Part shown: positions 6,509 to 14,300 of the stretch, one piece after another
How positions within the stretch are numbered: the first letter of the stretch is position 1
Layout of the letters: the number at the start of each line of letters is the position of its first letter
Assembly (NCBI GenBank): GCA_046735115.1
Contig: JBKPSR010000057.1
Span: 1-20,893, forward strand
Direction of reading: 5' to 3'
Length of the DNA stretch: 20,893 bases
Origin: JACVRW01 sp046735115
Lineage (GTDB): Bacteria; Actinomycetota; Thermoleophilia; Solirubrobacterales; Thermoleophilaceae
Made by a program: the position numbers and the translations under genes
The notes under the pieces: model-generated
Seen by the model: only the letters and a program-made list of their open reading frames with translations
Told to the model about the DNA's origin: nothing
Databases searched by the model: none

Positions 6509-6519
6509 CGCCTAGCCCG
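6501..6519. terminator. Perfect hairpin between convergent genes, containing both stop codons
   Basis: GGGCTAG (6502-6508), loop CGC, CTAGCCC (6512-6518) pair perfectly, and C6501-G6519 adds an eighth pair. The TAG stop of the plus-strand membrane protein lies in the left arm and the TAG of csrA (minus) in the right arm. Symmetry lets the same stem form in both transcripts, so a bidirectional, T-tract-less terminator or 3'-end stabiliser is likely. Confidence 0.55.
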
Positions 6520-6745
6520 TATCCCGAAAGCCGGCCTGGAGGGCTCTACCCGCCTCCTCTTGATCGTCGCCGTCGCCATCGCGATCATCCTGGATCTCGA
6601 CGTAGACCTCGCGTCTGAAGACCGGAACCGAGCGCGGAGCGTCGATCCCGATTCTGACCTTTTCGCCCATGACGGCGAGCACCGAAATCTCGATGTCGTC
6701 GCCGATCATGATGCTCTGGTTGCTCTTTCGCGTGAGAACGAGCAC
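6512..6745 (-). CDS. csrA: Carbon storage regulator CsrA (RsmA)
   Basis: The 77-residue protein starts MLVLTRKSNQSIMIGDDIEI and continues with VRIGIDAP and VFRREVYVEI, which include the conserved RNA-contacting N-terminal strand and the arginine of the RREVY segment. CsrA dimers bind GGA motifs in mRNA leaders and repress translation. In many bacteria they control flagellin with FliW. The start is GTG 6745, supported by the family N-terminus and a strong GGGGAAGG at 6752-6759 on the minus strand. The C-terminal 25 residues are an acidic extension (DDRDGDGDDQEE) beyond the core. No flagellar gene or fliW is in this window, which is unusual for csrA. Its leader contains GGGGAAGG but no GGA triplet inside the Shine-Dalgarno. 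Confidence 0.95.
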   Translation of the reverse strand: MLVLTRKSNQSIMIGDDIEISVLAVMGEKVRIGIDAPRSVPVFRREVYVEIQDDRDGDGDDQEEAGRALQAGFRDTG

Positions 6746-6751
6746 GGCCAA

Positions 6752-6759
6752 CCTTCCCC
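6752..6759 (-). promoter_or_regulatory. Strong ribosome binding site of csrA
   Basis: GGGGAAGG on the minus strand lies six bases before GTG 6745 and fixes the start against the longer open frame that reaches 6886. It stands out because most other first-in-unit genes here have no such site. Confidence 0.6.
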
Positions 6760-6782
6760 TGCCGAAGGAATCGTCGAGACGC

Positions 6783-6811
6783 AATAAAGCAGCCTGAGCC
6801 AGACGGTGCAA
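6783..6811 (-). promoter_or_regulatory. Possible csrA promoter (TTGCAC - 17 bp - TTTATT)
   Basis: On the minus strand TTGCAC (6811-6806) and TTTATT (6788-6783) are separated by 17 bases, about 40 bases before the csrA GTG. This would leave a normal leader that includes the Shine-Dalgarno site. An inverted repeat ACGGT (6803-6807) / ACCGT (6818-6822) overlaps the -35 box and could be an operator, but the arms are only five bases long. Confidence 0.3.
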
Positions 6812-6863
6812 TGGACAACCGTTTTGGGTCAGCCGAAGGTCTCGATTTCGGTCTCCGTGTTGG

Positions 6864-6869
6864 TAGTGT
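6864..6869 (+). promoter_or_regulatory. Candidate -10 hexamer TAGTGT
   Basis: TAGTGT ends ten bases before TTG 6880, the spacing seen at other first genes. Leaderless initiation at TTG would be unusual, which lowers confidence. Confidence 0.3.
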
Positions 6870-6879
6870 CCGGCGCCGT

Positions 6880-7446
6880 TTGGCACGTCGATCGCTGAAG
6901 CCGCAGCTGAACCAGATTCGCACTTGGGTCCGCCAGGGCCGGACGGACGCCTGGATCGCCCATCAACTGGACGTCTCGGTCAGCGACATCAGGGCCTTCA
7001 AGCGGGAGCACGAGCTGGCGCCGTCCGACGCGGCGGACGGCGAGCCCTTCGTGCCGGGCGCGGAGGCCGACGAGCCGGACCTGCGGGCCGAGGACGACGC
7101 GCTCGTCGCGGAGGCCCTCGAGGCCGAGCGCCAAGCCGAAGAAGAGGAGGCGGGCGACGACACCGCCGACACCGAGGACGGCGACGACAGGCCGAAGCGC
7201 CGCCGCCGCGGCCGCCGAGGCGGACGCGGCCGGACGCGTGCCAGAAAGCAGACGACGCTCCAGGGCACCTTCGACCATGGCGAGGAGGGCTACGGCCTGT
7301 GGCTCGACCCGGCCGTCCAGGACGACCCGACGTACGCGGAGCACTGGGCCGGCCACCGGCCCGTGTCCGTGACCATCGAGCCCGACCGAATCGTCATCAG
7401 CCGCGCCGGCCAGGACGCCGGCGATGATGACGAGGACGCGGACTGA
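6880..7446 (+). CDS. Unknown protein: helix-turn-helix-like N-terminus, acidic linker, RG-rich basic stretch, beta C-terminus
   Basis: With TTG 6880 the protein has 188 residues. The N-terminal 40 (KPQLNQIRTWVRQGRTDAWI, then AHQLDVS and IRAFKREHEL) look like a helix-turn-helix of the resolvase/terminase kind. Residues about 45-105 are acidic. A strongly basic Arg/Gly stretch follows at about 107-125 (RRRRGRRGGRGRTRAR), similar to RGG boxes of RNA-binding proteins. The last 60 residues (GYGLWLDPAVQDDPTYAEHW, VTIEPDRIVISR) form a compact beta-type module. I cannot name the family. The upstream in-frame ATG 6811 is an alternative start, but residues from there look unconstrained and overlap the csrA promoter region. 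The gene is divergent from csrA. A nucleic-acid-binding role is inferred from composition only. Confidence 0.75.
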   Translation: MARRSLKPQLNQIRTWVRQGRTDAWIAHQLDVSVSDIRAFKREHELAPSDAADGEPFVPGAEADEPDLRAEDDALVAEALEAERQAEEEEAGDDTADTEDGDDRPKRRRRGRRGGRGRTRARKQTTLQGTFDHGEEGYGLWLDPAVQDDPTYAEHWAGHRPVSVTIEPDRIVISRAGQDAGDDDEDAD

Positions 7447-7475
7447 CTCTTCACCACTTCTCCCGCCCCAGCCGC

Positions 7476-7481
7476 TAGCCT
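7476..7481 (+). promoter_or_regulatory. Candidate -10 hexamer TAGCCT before the 109-residue gene
   Basis: TAGCCT ends nine bases before ATG 7491, with no Shine-Dalgarno sequence between them. The context CGCTAGCCT resembles that of the 6253 element (CTGATAGCCT). Confidence 0.45.
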
Positions 7482-7490
7482 CGGCCGCCG

Positions 7491-7820
7491 ATGGCCTACG
7501 CGCTCGAGAACGCCCTCTACCAGTGGCGCGAAGGCGAGCGCCGCATTGCCGACGCGCCCGAGCTCGCGAAGGCCGATCTGGACGATGCCGCCGACGTCGT
7601 GGTCGAGGCTTTGAGGCGCCGGCTCGGCTCGAGCTTCATGGTCGACGAGCTGGCCGAGCTCTACGGCCGCGACACCGACTGGGCACTCGAGCTGGCGCGC
7701 CGGAACGCGGCCGGCACCGACGCCGCGACCGTCGTCGACGCCGCGTTCGCCCGCTATGTGCGCGAGGCGAAGGACTACGCCGGCGGGCGCCCGCGCGAGA
7801 AGCATCAGAAGCCCGAGTAG
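7491..7820 (+). CDS. Conserved hypothetical protein, 109 residues, helical
   Basis: The protein begins MAYALENALYQWREGERRIA and is predicted to be almost entirely alpha-helical. It has repeated acidic/Ala-rich helices and a conserved-looking FMVDELAELYGRDTDW segment in the middle. The C-terminus (FARYVREAKDYAGG) is basic. There is no signal peptide or membrane segment. No known domain is recognised. It is 31 bases upstream of ftsB in the same direction and may be co-transcribed with it. The start ATG is supported by the TAGCCT element immediately upstream. Confidence 0.8.
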   Translation: MAYALENALYQWREGERRIADAPELAKADLDDAADVVVEALRRRLGSSFMVDELAELYGRDTDWALELARRNAAGTDAATVVDAAFARYVREAKDYAGGRPREKHQKPE

Positions 7821-7851
7821 GAGTTGGGCCCGCCGCGGCGAAGGCGGTCAG

Positions 7852-8136
7852 GTGCGCCGCTCCGGAATCAGGTGGGACCGTGTGGGGCGGGTGGCCCTGC
7901 TCGCGACGCTGGTCGTGATCGTGCTGTCGTACCTCTCGCCGGCCAGGCAATGGATCAGGCAGTCGGGCACCGCGGGGCGCCAGAAGCAGGAGCTGAGCGA
8001 CCTCGGCTCCCAGAACAGGAAGCTGAAGCAGCGCCTGCGCGCGCTGCGCGACCCCGGGGCTCTGGAGCGCGAAGCGCGCCGGCTCGGAATGGTCCGCGTG
8101 GGCGAGCGTTCCTACGTGATCGAGAATCTGCCGTAG
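7852..8136 (+). CDS. ftsB: Septum formation initiator, FtsB/DivIC family
   Basis: The 94-residue protein has a short basic N-terminus, one membrane helix at about 13-28 (RVALLATLVVIVLSYL), a coiled coil at about 40-66 (RQKQELSDLGSQNRKLKQRL) and the DivIC-type C-terminus (LEREARRLGMVRVGERSYVI). FtsB/DivIC works with FtsL and FtsQ in the divisome at midcell. The start is GTG 7852, with GGCGG a few bases upstream; the longer frame upstream is the other-frame reading of the preceding gene. In many actinobacteria ftsB follows eno in the same direction. Here the two genes converge, separated by the double hairpin at 8138-8222. Confidence 0.9.
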   Translation: MRRSGIRWDRVGRVALLATLVVIVLSYLSPARQWIRQSGTAGRQKQELSDLGSQNRKLKQRLRALRDPGALEREARRLGMVRVGERSYVIENLP

Positions 8137-8143
8137 TGCGCAA

Positions 8144-8164
8144 GCACGGGGCGGTGCCCCGTGC
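8144..8164. terminator. Hairpin terminator, copy 1
   Basis: GCACGGGGC, loop GGT, GCCCCGTGC: nine perfect, very GC-rich base pairs immediately after the ftsB stop. There is no T-tract. It is symmetric, so it can act on both ftsB and eno transcripts. Confidence 0.7.
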
Positions 8165-8186
8165 ACAGCGAGGCTATCCGGCGCAA

Positions 8187-8207
8187 GCACGGGGCGGTGC
8201 CCCGTGC
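8187..8207. terminator. Hairpin terminator, copy 2
   Basis: It has the same nine-pair stem and GGT loop as copy 1. It lies nine bases after the enolase stop codon on the minus strand and is the first hairpin met by eno transcripts. Confidence 0.7.
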
Positions 8208-8215
8208 GCAGCGAG

Positions 8216-9493
8216 CTATCCGCCGCGGAAGGCGGAGCGCCCCGGGTAGGTCGCGTCGGCGCCCAGTGCCTCCTCGATTCGCAGCAGCTGATTGTACTTC
8301 GCCACGCGGTCCGAGCGCGACGGGGCGCCCGTCTTGATCTGGCCGCAGCCGGTGGCCACGGCGAGATCGGCGATCGTCGTGTCCTCGGTCTCGCCCGAGC
8401 GGTGCGACATCACCGCGGTGTAGCCCGCCTCATCGGCCATGCGGATAGCTGCGAGCGTCTCCGTGAGCGTCCCGATCTGGTTGACCTTGATGAGGATCGA
8501 GTTCGCGGCACGCGATTCGATGCCGCGCCGAAGTCGCTCGGTGTTGGTCACGAACAGGTCGTCGCCGACAAGCTGGACGCGGTCACCGAGCTTTTCGGTG
8601 AGGAGCTTCCAGCCGTCCCAGTCCTCCTCGTCGAGGCCGTCCTCTATGGAGATGACCGGATAGCGAGACGAGATGTCGCTCCAATAGTCCACGAGCTGAG
8701 CGGACGTGAGTGACCTGTCCTCGTGCTCGAGCTCGTACGAGCCTTCCTCATAGATCTCACTGGTGGCGGGATCGAGCGCGATCGCCACCTCCTCCCCTGG
8801 GCTGAGCCCGGCCGCCTCGATCCCCCTCATGAGCGCCTGGAGCGCGGCCTCGTTCGAGTCCAGGTCCGGCGCGAAGCCGCCCTCGTCGCCGACCGCGGTC
8901 GACAGACCCTCGTCGTGCAGTGTGCGCTTCAGCGCGTGGAACACCTCGTCGCCCATCCGCAGGCTCTCGGTGAAGCTCGGCGCGCCCACGGGGACCACCA
9001 TGAACTCCTGAAAGTCGACCTTGTTGTCGGCGTGCGCGCCGCCATTCAGCACGTTCATCATCGGCACCGGCAGCACGTGCGCCGCCTCGCCTCCGAGGTA
9101 GCGCCAGAGCGGCTGGCCGACCTCGGCCGCCGCCGCTCTGGCAGCCGCTAGCGACACGCCCAGAATGGCGTTCGCACCCAGCCGGCCTTTGTTCGGCGTG
9201 CCGTCGAGCTCGATCATGGCCCGGTCGAGCGCCTCCTGGTCGGCCGGGTCCATCCCGCTGACGGCGCCGGCGAGCTCGCCGTTGACGTTCGCGATCGCCC
9301 GGGACACGCCCTTGCCGGCCCAGGCGTCGCCGCCGTCGCGCAGCTCGACGGCCTCGAACTCGCCGGTCGACGCGCCCGACGGAACGGCCGCGCGCCCGGC
9401 GGCACCCGACTTCAGCAGGACGTCGACCTCGACGGTGGGGTTTCCCCGGCTGTCGAGGATCTGGCGCGCGTGCACCTGGTCGATTCCGCTCAA
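8216..9493 (-). CDS. eno: Enolase (phosphopyruvate hydratase)
   Basis: The 425-residue protein is a full-length enolase, which interconverts 2-phosphoglycerate and phosphoenolpyruvate in glycolysis. It has the N-terminal ARQILDSRGNPTVEVDV, the PSGASTGEFEAVELRD loop, GDEGGFAPDL, the metal ligand region SIEDGLDEEDW, GDDLFVTN, the catalytic-lysine segment LIKVNQIGTLTE, the signature MSHRSGETEDTTIADLAV, and IKTGAPSRSDRVAKYNQLLRIEE. The start is TTG 9493, overlapping the mazG stop (TTGA). It is backed by GGAGG four bases upstream and by the family N-terminus. A 603-residue open frame continues upstream only as a shadow of mazG. It is the last gene of the rplY-to-eno run. Confidence 0.98.
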   Translation of the reverse strand: MSGIDQVHARQILDSRGNPTVEVDVLLKSGAAGRAAVPSGASTGEFEAVELRDGGDAWAGKGVSRAIANVNGELAGAVSGMDPADQEALDRAMIELDGTPNKGRLGANAILGVSLAAARAAAAEVGQPLWRYLGGEAAHVLPVPMMNVLNGGAHADNKVDFQEFMVVPVGAPSFTESLRMGDEVFHALKRTLHDEGLSTAVGDEGGFAPDLDSNEAALQALMRGIEAAGLSPGEEVAIALDPATSEIYEEGSYELEHEDRSLTSAQLVDYWSDISSRYPVISIEDGLDEEDWDGWKLLTEKLGDRVQLVGDDLFVTNTERLRRGIESRAANSILIKVNQIGTLTETLAAIRMADEAGYTAVMSHRSGETEDTTIADLAVATGCGQIKTGAPSRSDRVAKYNQLLRIEEALGADATYPGRSAFRGG

Positions 9494-10095
9494 GCGTCCT
9501 CCACTTCGTGTCTGTACCGGTCTGCTGCCTGGCGCAGCGCGAGCTCCGGATCCGCGCCCGCGGCGAGAGCATCGCGCACCGCGGCGAGCAGGCGCTCTCC
9601 GGGGTCGTCGCGGGGCTTGAGCTCGTGCCCGGCGTCGGCCGCCCGCTTCAGGACCTTCTTCGCGTACAGCGTGGAGGGCAGCGTCTGCGGGAGCTCCCCG
9701 AAGACCTCGCCGCCGCGCTCGTCGTCGCGCTTGATCTGGTTCCAGTTGCGGACCACGTCTCCGGCGGTCTCGGCCGCGCGGTCGCCGAAGACGTGCGGGT
9801 GGCGCCGGATCAGCTTCTGCCGGCAGTGCTCGGCCACCTCGGCGAGGCTTCCCTGGCCGCGCTCCTCGAGCAGCAGTGACAGGAAGTACACCTGGAAAAG
9901 CACGTCGCCCAGCTCGTCCAGCAGCTTGGCGTCGTCGCCCGAGTAGGCCGCGTCCGCCAGCTCGTACGCCTCCTCGACGGTGTGCGGCACGATCGAGCGC
10001 TCGTCCTGCTCCCGGTCCCAGGGGCATTCGCGCCTCAGCCTGCGGGTGATCTCGTCGAGCCGCTCGAGCGCGGCCGCCAGATCGCCGCCCGCCAC
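9490..10095 (-). CDS. mazG: Nucleoside triphosphate pyrophosphohydrolase MazG
   Basis: The 201-residue protein has the all-alpha NTP-PPase signature: ECPWDREQDERSIVPHTVEEAYEL, then DELGDVLFQVYF, giving the E-E-x-x-E ... E-x-x-D magnesium site. It also has the IRRHPHVFGD segment and NWNQIKRDDE typical of MazG. The enzyme hydrolyses non-canonical or excess NTPs to NMP and pyrophosphate. Its length fits a single MazG domain with a helical tail. The start is GTG 10095, which shares one base with the upstream lipoprotein's TAG (TAGTG). Directly upstream is the CAG/CAA run, so no Shine-Dalgarno sequence is present and translation probably depends on reinitiation. Confidence 0.95.
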   Translation of the reverse strand: MAGGDLAAALERLDEITRRLRRECPWDREQDERSIVPHTVEEAYELADAAYSGDDAKLLDELGDVLFQVYFLSLLLEERGQGSLAEVAEHCRQKLIRRHPHVFGDRAAETAGDVVRNWNQIKRDDERGGEVFGELPQTLPSTLYAKKVLKRAADAGHELKPRDDPGERLLAAVRDALAAGADPELALRQAADRYRHEVEDA

Positions 10096-11309
10096 TACGG
10101 CTGCTGCTGCTGTTGCTGCTGTTGCTGCTGTTGCTGCTGGTTCGGCTGCGTGGGCTGAGCCGGCTGCTGCGGGGTCGGGTTGCCGCCGGAGGCGGAGTTC
10201 TTGTCCGACTCGTCCTTCGGAGCGTTCTTGCACTCGACGACGCGGTAGTCGTCCGCGCACTGCGTCTTGTCCTTGTAGTCCTCGCGGAACTGCTTCACGA
10301 AGTCGTCGAGCGCCGTCTGCTGGCGCTTCGAGCGCAGCAGGTTCTTGATCGTGTCCTTCGACTCGTCGAGCGTCTGCTGCGAGGCCTTCGTGATCTTCTC
10401 GACCTTGAAGACGTACCAGCCGAACTGCGTCTTCACGGGCCCGCGGAGCGTCTCCTTGGGCGCGGAGAAGATGGCGGTGTCGAAGGCCTGCTCCTGCTGG
10501 CCCTGGGTCACCGCCGGCAGCAGACCATTCTGAGACTTCGAGGCCTCGTCGATCGAGTACTTCTTCACGACCTGCTTGAAGGAGTCGCCTGACTGGAGCG
10601 CCTTCTTGGCCTCGTTGGCCTTCGCCTCCGTCTTCGTGAGCACGACGCGGAGGTCACGCCGTTCCGGCTGGGCGAAGCGCTTCTTGTTCTTCTCGTAGTA
10701 GCTGGCGATGTCCTCGTCGGAGACCTTCTGCGCGTCCTGCGTGACCTTCTGTGTGAGCCGCTGCTGCAGCTCGTTGAGCTTGACGCGGAAGAGCACGTCA
10801 TCCTCGGTCATGCCCGAGGTCTTCAGGAACTGCTTGTACTGCTTGTCGTTCGGGAAGACGGCCTTCTTCTGGTCCTCGAGCGCCTTCTGGAGCTCTGCCT
10901 GCTTGACCTGGACCCCGCGCTTGTCCGCCTCCTGCATGACCCACTCGCCCTGGATCAGGAACTGCATGACCTGGCGCTTGAGCGTGTCGTACTCGTTCTT
11001 GCACTGCTTCTTCAACTCGTCGGCGGTGGGCTTATTCTGGCCCTTCGGGACGGGCGTCTTCTGCTTCGCCGCCACGCACTTCTCGAAGTCCGGAGGATCC
11101 GGGGTGGTCGCCGCCGCGCCCCCGCCCTGCTGCGACTGGCCGCGGACGGCGATGCCCATCCACTTGTCGAACTCGTCCTGCGTGATGGTCGAGTCGCCGA
11201 CCTTCGCCACCGCGCCGGCGGGCACGCTGTTGCCGCAGCCGACCAGGGCCGCGAGGCCGAGAACGGCCGCGGCAAGGGCAATCAGGGTGTGTGTGAAGGC
11301 ACGTGTCAT
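10095..11309 (-). CDS. SurA/PrsA-like parvulin-domain lipoprotein with C-terminal polyglutamine tail
   Basis: The 404-residue precursor has a signal peptide and canonical lipobox LVGC (Cys25). A SurA-type N-terminal chaperone region follows (about 33-205, including VAKVGDSTITQDEFDKW). Next come a parvulin-like domain (about 215-305, ending FGWYVFKVEKI), a helix, a Cys-containing segment (C351, C360) and a Pro/Gln-rich tail ending in 13 consecutive Gln. In active parvulins the first strand and the last motif (usually G-Y-H) contain His. Here they read RVVLTKT and GWYVFKV, so both are missing, and it may be a foldase or chaperone without prolyl isomerase activity. It would work outside the membrane on secreted proteins. 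The gene lies between mfd and mazG. Confidence 0.85.
   Translation of the reverse strand: MTRAFTHTLIALAAAVLGLAALVGCGNSVPAGAVAKVGDSTITQDEFDKWMGIAVRGQSQQGGGAAATTPDPPDFEKCVAAKQKTPVPKGQNKPTADELKKQCKNEYDTLKRQVMQFLIQGEWVMQEADKRGVQVKQAELQKALEDQKKAVFPNDKQYKQFLKTSGMTEDDVLFRVKLNELQQRLTQKVTQDAQKVSDEDIASYYEKNKKRFAQPERRDLRVVLTKTEAKANEAKKALQSGDSFKQVVKKYSIDEASKSQNGLLPAVTQGQQEQAFDTAIFSAPKETLRGPVKTQFGWYVFKVEKITKASQQTLDESKDTIKNLLRSKRQQTALDDFVKQFREDYKDKTQCADDYRVVECKNAPKDESDKNSASGGNPTPQQPAQPTQPNQQQQQQQQQQQQQP
10101..10139. repeat. In-frame CAG/CAA triplet run (13 units)
   Basis: On the minus strand 13 glutamine codons run without interruption, arranged mostly as a nine-base unit CAACAGCAG, just before the lipoprotein stop and the mazG start. 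Such tracts can change length by slippage; changes would be in frame. Confidence 0.9.
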
Positions 11310-11325
11310 GGCCGGGCGGCGGCGA

Positions 11326-11331
11326 AGGGTA
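11326..11331 (-). promoter_or_regulatory. Candidate -10 hexamer TACCCT before the parvulin lipoprotein
   Basis: TACCCT lies in the 43-bp gap between mfd and the lipoprotein gene, 16 bases before ATG 11309. That gives a very short leader without a Shine-Dalgarno sequence. It may provide an internal promoter for lipoprotein-mazG-eno. Confidence 0.3.
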
Positions 11332-11352
11332 GCGAACGGAAACCGAGCGACC

Positions 11353-14300
11353 TTAAGGTTCGTCTTTAGGTTCGGTAGCCACCTCGAGGATGGCCTCCGC
11401 GGCCGTCACGACAGCTCGGAAGCGCTCGCCGGCCTCGTCCGGCAGGCGCACGCGAACCGTCTCGCGGCCGGACTCGTAGAGCGCCTCCGGCACTCGCGCC
11501 CGCAGCGCCTTCGCCCCACGCGAGTCGAGCTCGATCGGCGCGACCGACATGCGGCCGCCGGCGAAGTCGACCGAGCGCGCACCCGCCCGCCCCAGCTTGA
11601 TGCGCGCGTCCTGGAGGCGGATCAGGTTGTCGAGCGGGGCGGGGATCGGGCCGAAGCGGTCCGCCAGCTCCTCGCGCAGCACGATCAGCTGCGCCACCTC
11701 GCGAGCGCCGGCGACGCGCCGGTGGATCTCGATCTTCGCGGCCTCGTAGGGCACGTAGTCGCCCGGAACGTAGGCGTCCACCGGCAGGTCCATGCGCACG
11801 GGCTCGGCTACCTCTTCGGCCGCGTCGCCGGACAGGAGCCGCACCGCCTCGTCGATCATCCCGACGTAGAGCTCGAAGCCCACGGCCGCCACGTGGCCGG
11901 ACTGCTCGTCGCCGAGTAGGTTGCCGGCGCCGCGGATCTCGAGGTCGCGCATCGCGATCTTGAAGCCCGAGCCGAGCTCGGTGTAATCCGAGAGCGTCGC
12001 GAGCCGCTGGCCTGCCTCCTCGGAGAGCGCCGCCGCCGACGGGTAGAGCAGATACGCGTAGGCGCGCTCGCGTGACCGGCCCACGCGCCCGCGGATCTGG
12101 TAGAGCTGCGCCAGCCCGAGCTCGTCGGCCCGCTCGACGATCAGGGTGTTGGCGCTCGGGATGTCTAGTCCCGACTCGACGATCGTCGTGCACACGAGCA
12201 CGTCGCCCTCGCCGCGCAGGAAGTCGAGCATCACCTGCTCGAGCTGTCCCTCCGCCATCTGGCCGTGCGCGACGAGGACACGCGCGTCCGGGACGAGCGC
12301 GCGCACTCGCTCGGCCGTCTCGTCGATCGTCTCGACGCGGTTGTGCAGGAAGAAGGCCTGGCCGCCGCGCACGAGCTCGCGCTTGATCGCCTTCGCCACG
12401 AGGTCGTCGTCGTAGTCGCCCACATAGGTCTTCACGGGCCGGCGGCCCTCGGGCGGCGTCTCGATCACCGAGATGTCGCGGAGGCCCGCGAGCGACATCT
12501 GGAGCGTGCGCGGGATTGGTGTGGCCGACAGCGACAGCACGTCGACCTTCAGCCTGAGCTGGCGCATCAGCTCCTTCTGCTTGACGCCGAAGCGCTGCTC
12601 CTCATCGACTATCAGCAGGCCGAGCTCCTTCGGCCGTACGTCGCGCGAGAACAGGCGGTGCGTCCCGATCAGGATGTCGACCTTGCCCTCCTGGAAGTCG
12701 GCGAGCGTCGCGCGCACGTCCTTCGGCGAGCGGAAGCGCGAGGCCATCTCGATCCTGAACGGGTAGTCGCGCAGCCGCTCCTGGAATGTGCCGTAGTGCT
12801 GCTGGGCGAGCACAGTTGTCGGCACCAGGAACATCACCTGCCTGCCGTCCTCAGCCGCCTTGAAGGCCGCTCGCAGCGCCACCTCGGTTTTGCCGTAGCC
12901 CACGTCGCCGCAGATCAGGCGGTCCATCGGCCGCGCCTCCTCCATGTCGGCGCGCACGGCATCGATCGCCTCGAGCTGGTCGGGAGTCTCGCGATACGGG
13001 AAGCTGCCCTCGAACTCGAGCTGCCACTCGCTGTCGTGCGGGAACGCGTGGCCGGCGCGGCGCCTGCGCTCGGCGTAGAGGTTGATCAGCTCGCCCGCGA
13101 GCGCCTGGGCGGCGCGGCGCGCCTTGAGCTTCATCTGCTCCCACTGCCTGCCGCCGAGCTTCGAGAGCGGCGGGTCGCTCGCGTCGGCGCCCACGTAGCG
13201 GCTGACCTTGTGGAGCTGGTCGCTCGGCACGAAGACGCGGTCGCCGTCGCGGTACTCGAGCTCGAGGTAGTCGCGCGTCACGCCGCCGACGGTCTTCGTC
13301 TCGAAGCCGGTGAAGCGCGCGATGCCGTGGTCCTCGTGCACCACCGGCGTGTCCGCCCGCAGATCCGTGAACGAGGCGATCGGACCCGGACCGGAGGCCC
13401 GCTCGGCCCGGCGGCGGCGCAGCAGGCGGTGCTCCGGCAGGACCGCGAGCTTCAGGTGGGGGGCGATGAAGCCGTCGCGGAGGCTCGCGTGAGCGAACGT
13501 CAGCGACGGGTCCTCGGGCGCGGGCCTGCCGTCGAGGAAGCCGGCCTGCATGCGTGCCATGTTCAGCTGCGCGCGCTCGGCCTCGCCGCGGCGGGCCCAC
13601 GCTACGAAGGTCCGGTAGCCCGAGCGCACCAGCTTCTCGAGCTCCGGCTCGGCGTCGCGCAGCGAGCGCGCCGCCGTGTCGGCCGACTGGGCGCGGAACT
13701 CGTGCGGCTGGTCCTGCGAGATGCTGGACAGCCGCAGGCGGGCGCGCTTCCCGAGAGCCTCGTCGAGGGCGTCGGGCTTCACGTAGAGGTGGTGGGCGTC
13801 CTCATCGTGAAAGCTGGTGGTCACGTCCTCCCAGTAGTCGCGGAGGGCCGGCGCCAGCTCCTCCTCAGCGGCGATCGCGACGAGGGCGTCGGCGGGCACG
13901 AGCTCCATCAGCTCACGGAAGCGGTCCACCGGAAGCACCTCCGCCACGTCCGGCCGCTCGTCCTCGTCGGTCGCCGCCGCGATCTCGGCCAGCTCGCGGT
14001 GCTCCGGCGCCAGCTCGGCGGCGGGGGCAATCTCGACGCGCACGGCCTCCTCGAGCGACCGCTGGGTGAAGGTGGAGAACCAGGTCAGGCGCTCGACCTC
14101 CACGTCGAAGAGCTCGCAGCGAACTGCGCGCTCCTCCGTCGCCGGGTAGACGTCGAGGATGTCGCCGCGGATCGCGAACTGGCCGCGCTCCTCGACCTGG
14201 TCGACGCGCTCGTAGCCGCACGCCACCAGCTGGTCCGCGATCTCCTCGAGGTCGAGCAGCTCGCCCTTCTCGATCTCGAAGCCGTGCGGGCGGAGGTCCG

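Larger units (their letters stand above)
8138..8222. repeat. Tandem 42/43-bp duplication containing a hairpin
   Basis: Copy 1 (8138-8180) and copy 2 (8181-8222) are identical apart from one substitution and one missing base. The right end of copy 2 includes the last seven bases of the enolase gene (stop codon at 8216-8218). Copy 1 therefore carries a decayed duplicate of that gene end (GGCTATCCG). This shows a local tandem duplication of a terminator together with the 3' end of eno. Confidence 0.9.

Noticed and set aside
8138..8222. Tandem repeat considered as a CRISPR array
   Set aside because: There are only two directly adjacent copies, no unique spacers and no cas genes; the copies are duplicated hairpins.
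8216..10027. A MazG-enolase or N-terminally extended enolase fusion
   Set aside because: The extra upstream residues are a frame-shifted reading of mazG. TTG 9493 with GGAGG four bases upstream matches the enolase N-terminus exactly.
10113..10592. Leu-rich plus-strand frame over the CTG repeat
   Set aside because: The Leu run is the reverse complement of the CAG/CAA tract, and the minus strand has a clear lipoprotein with signal peptide.
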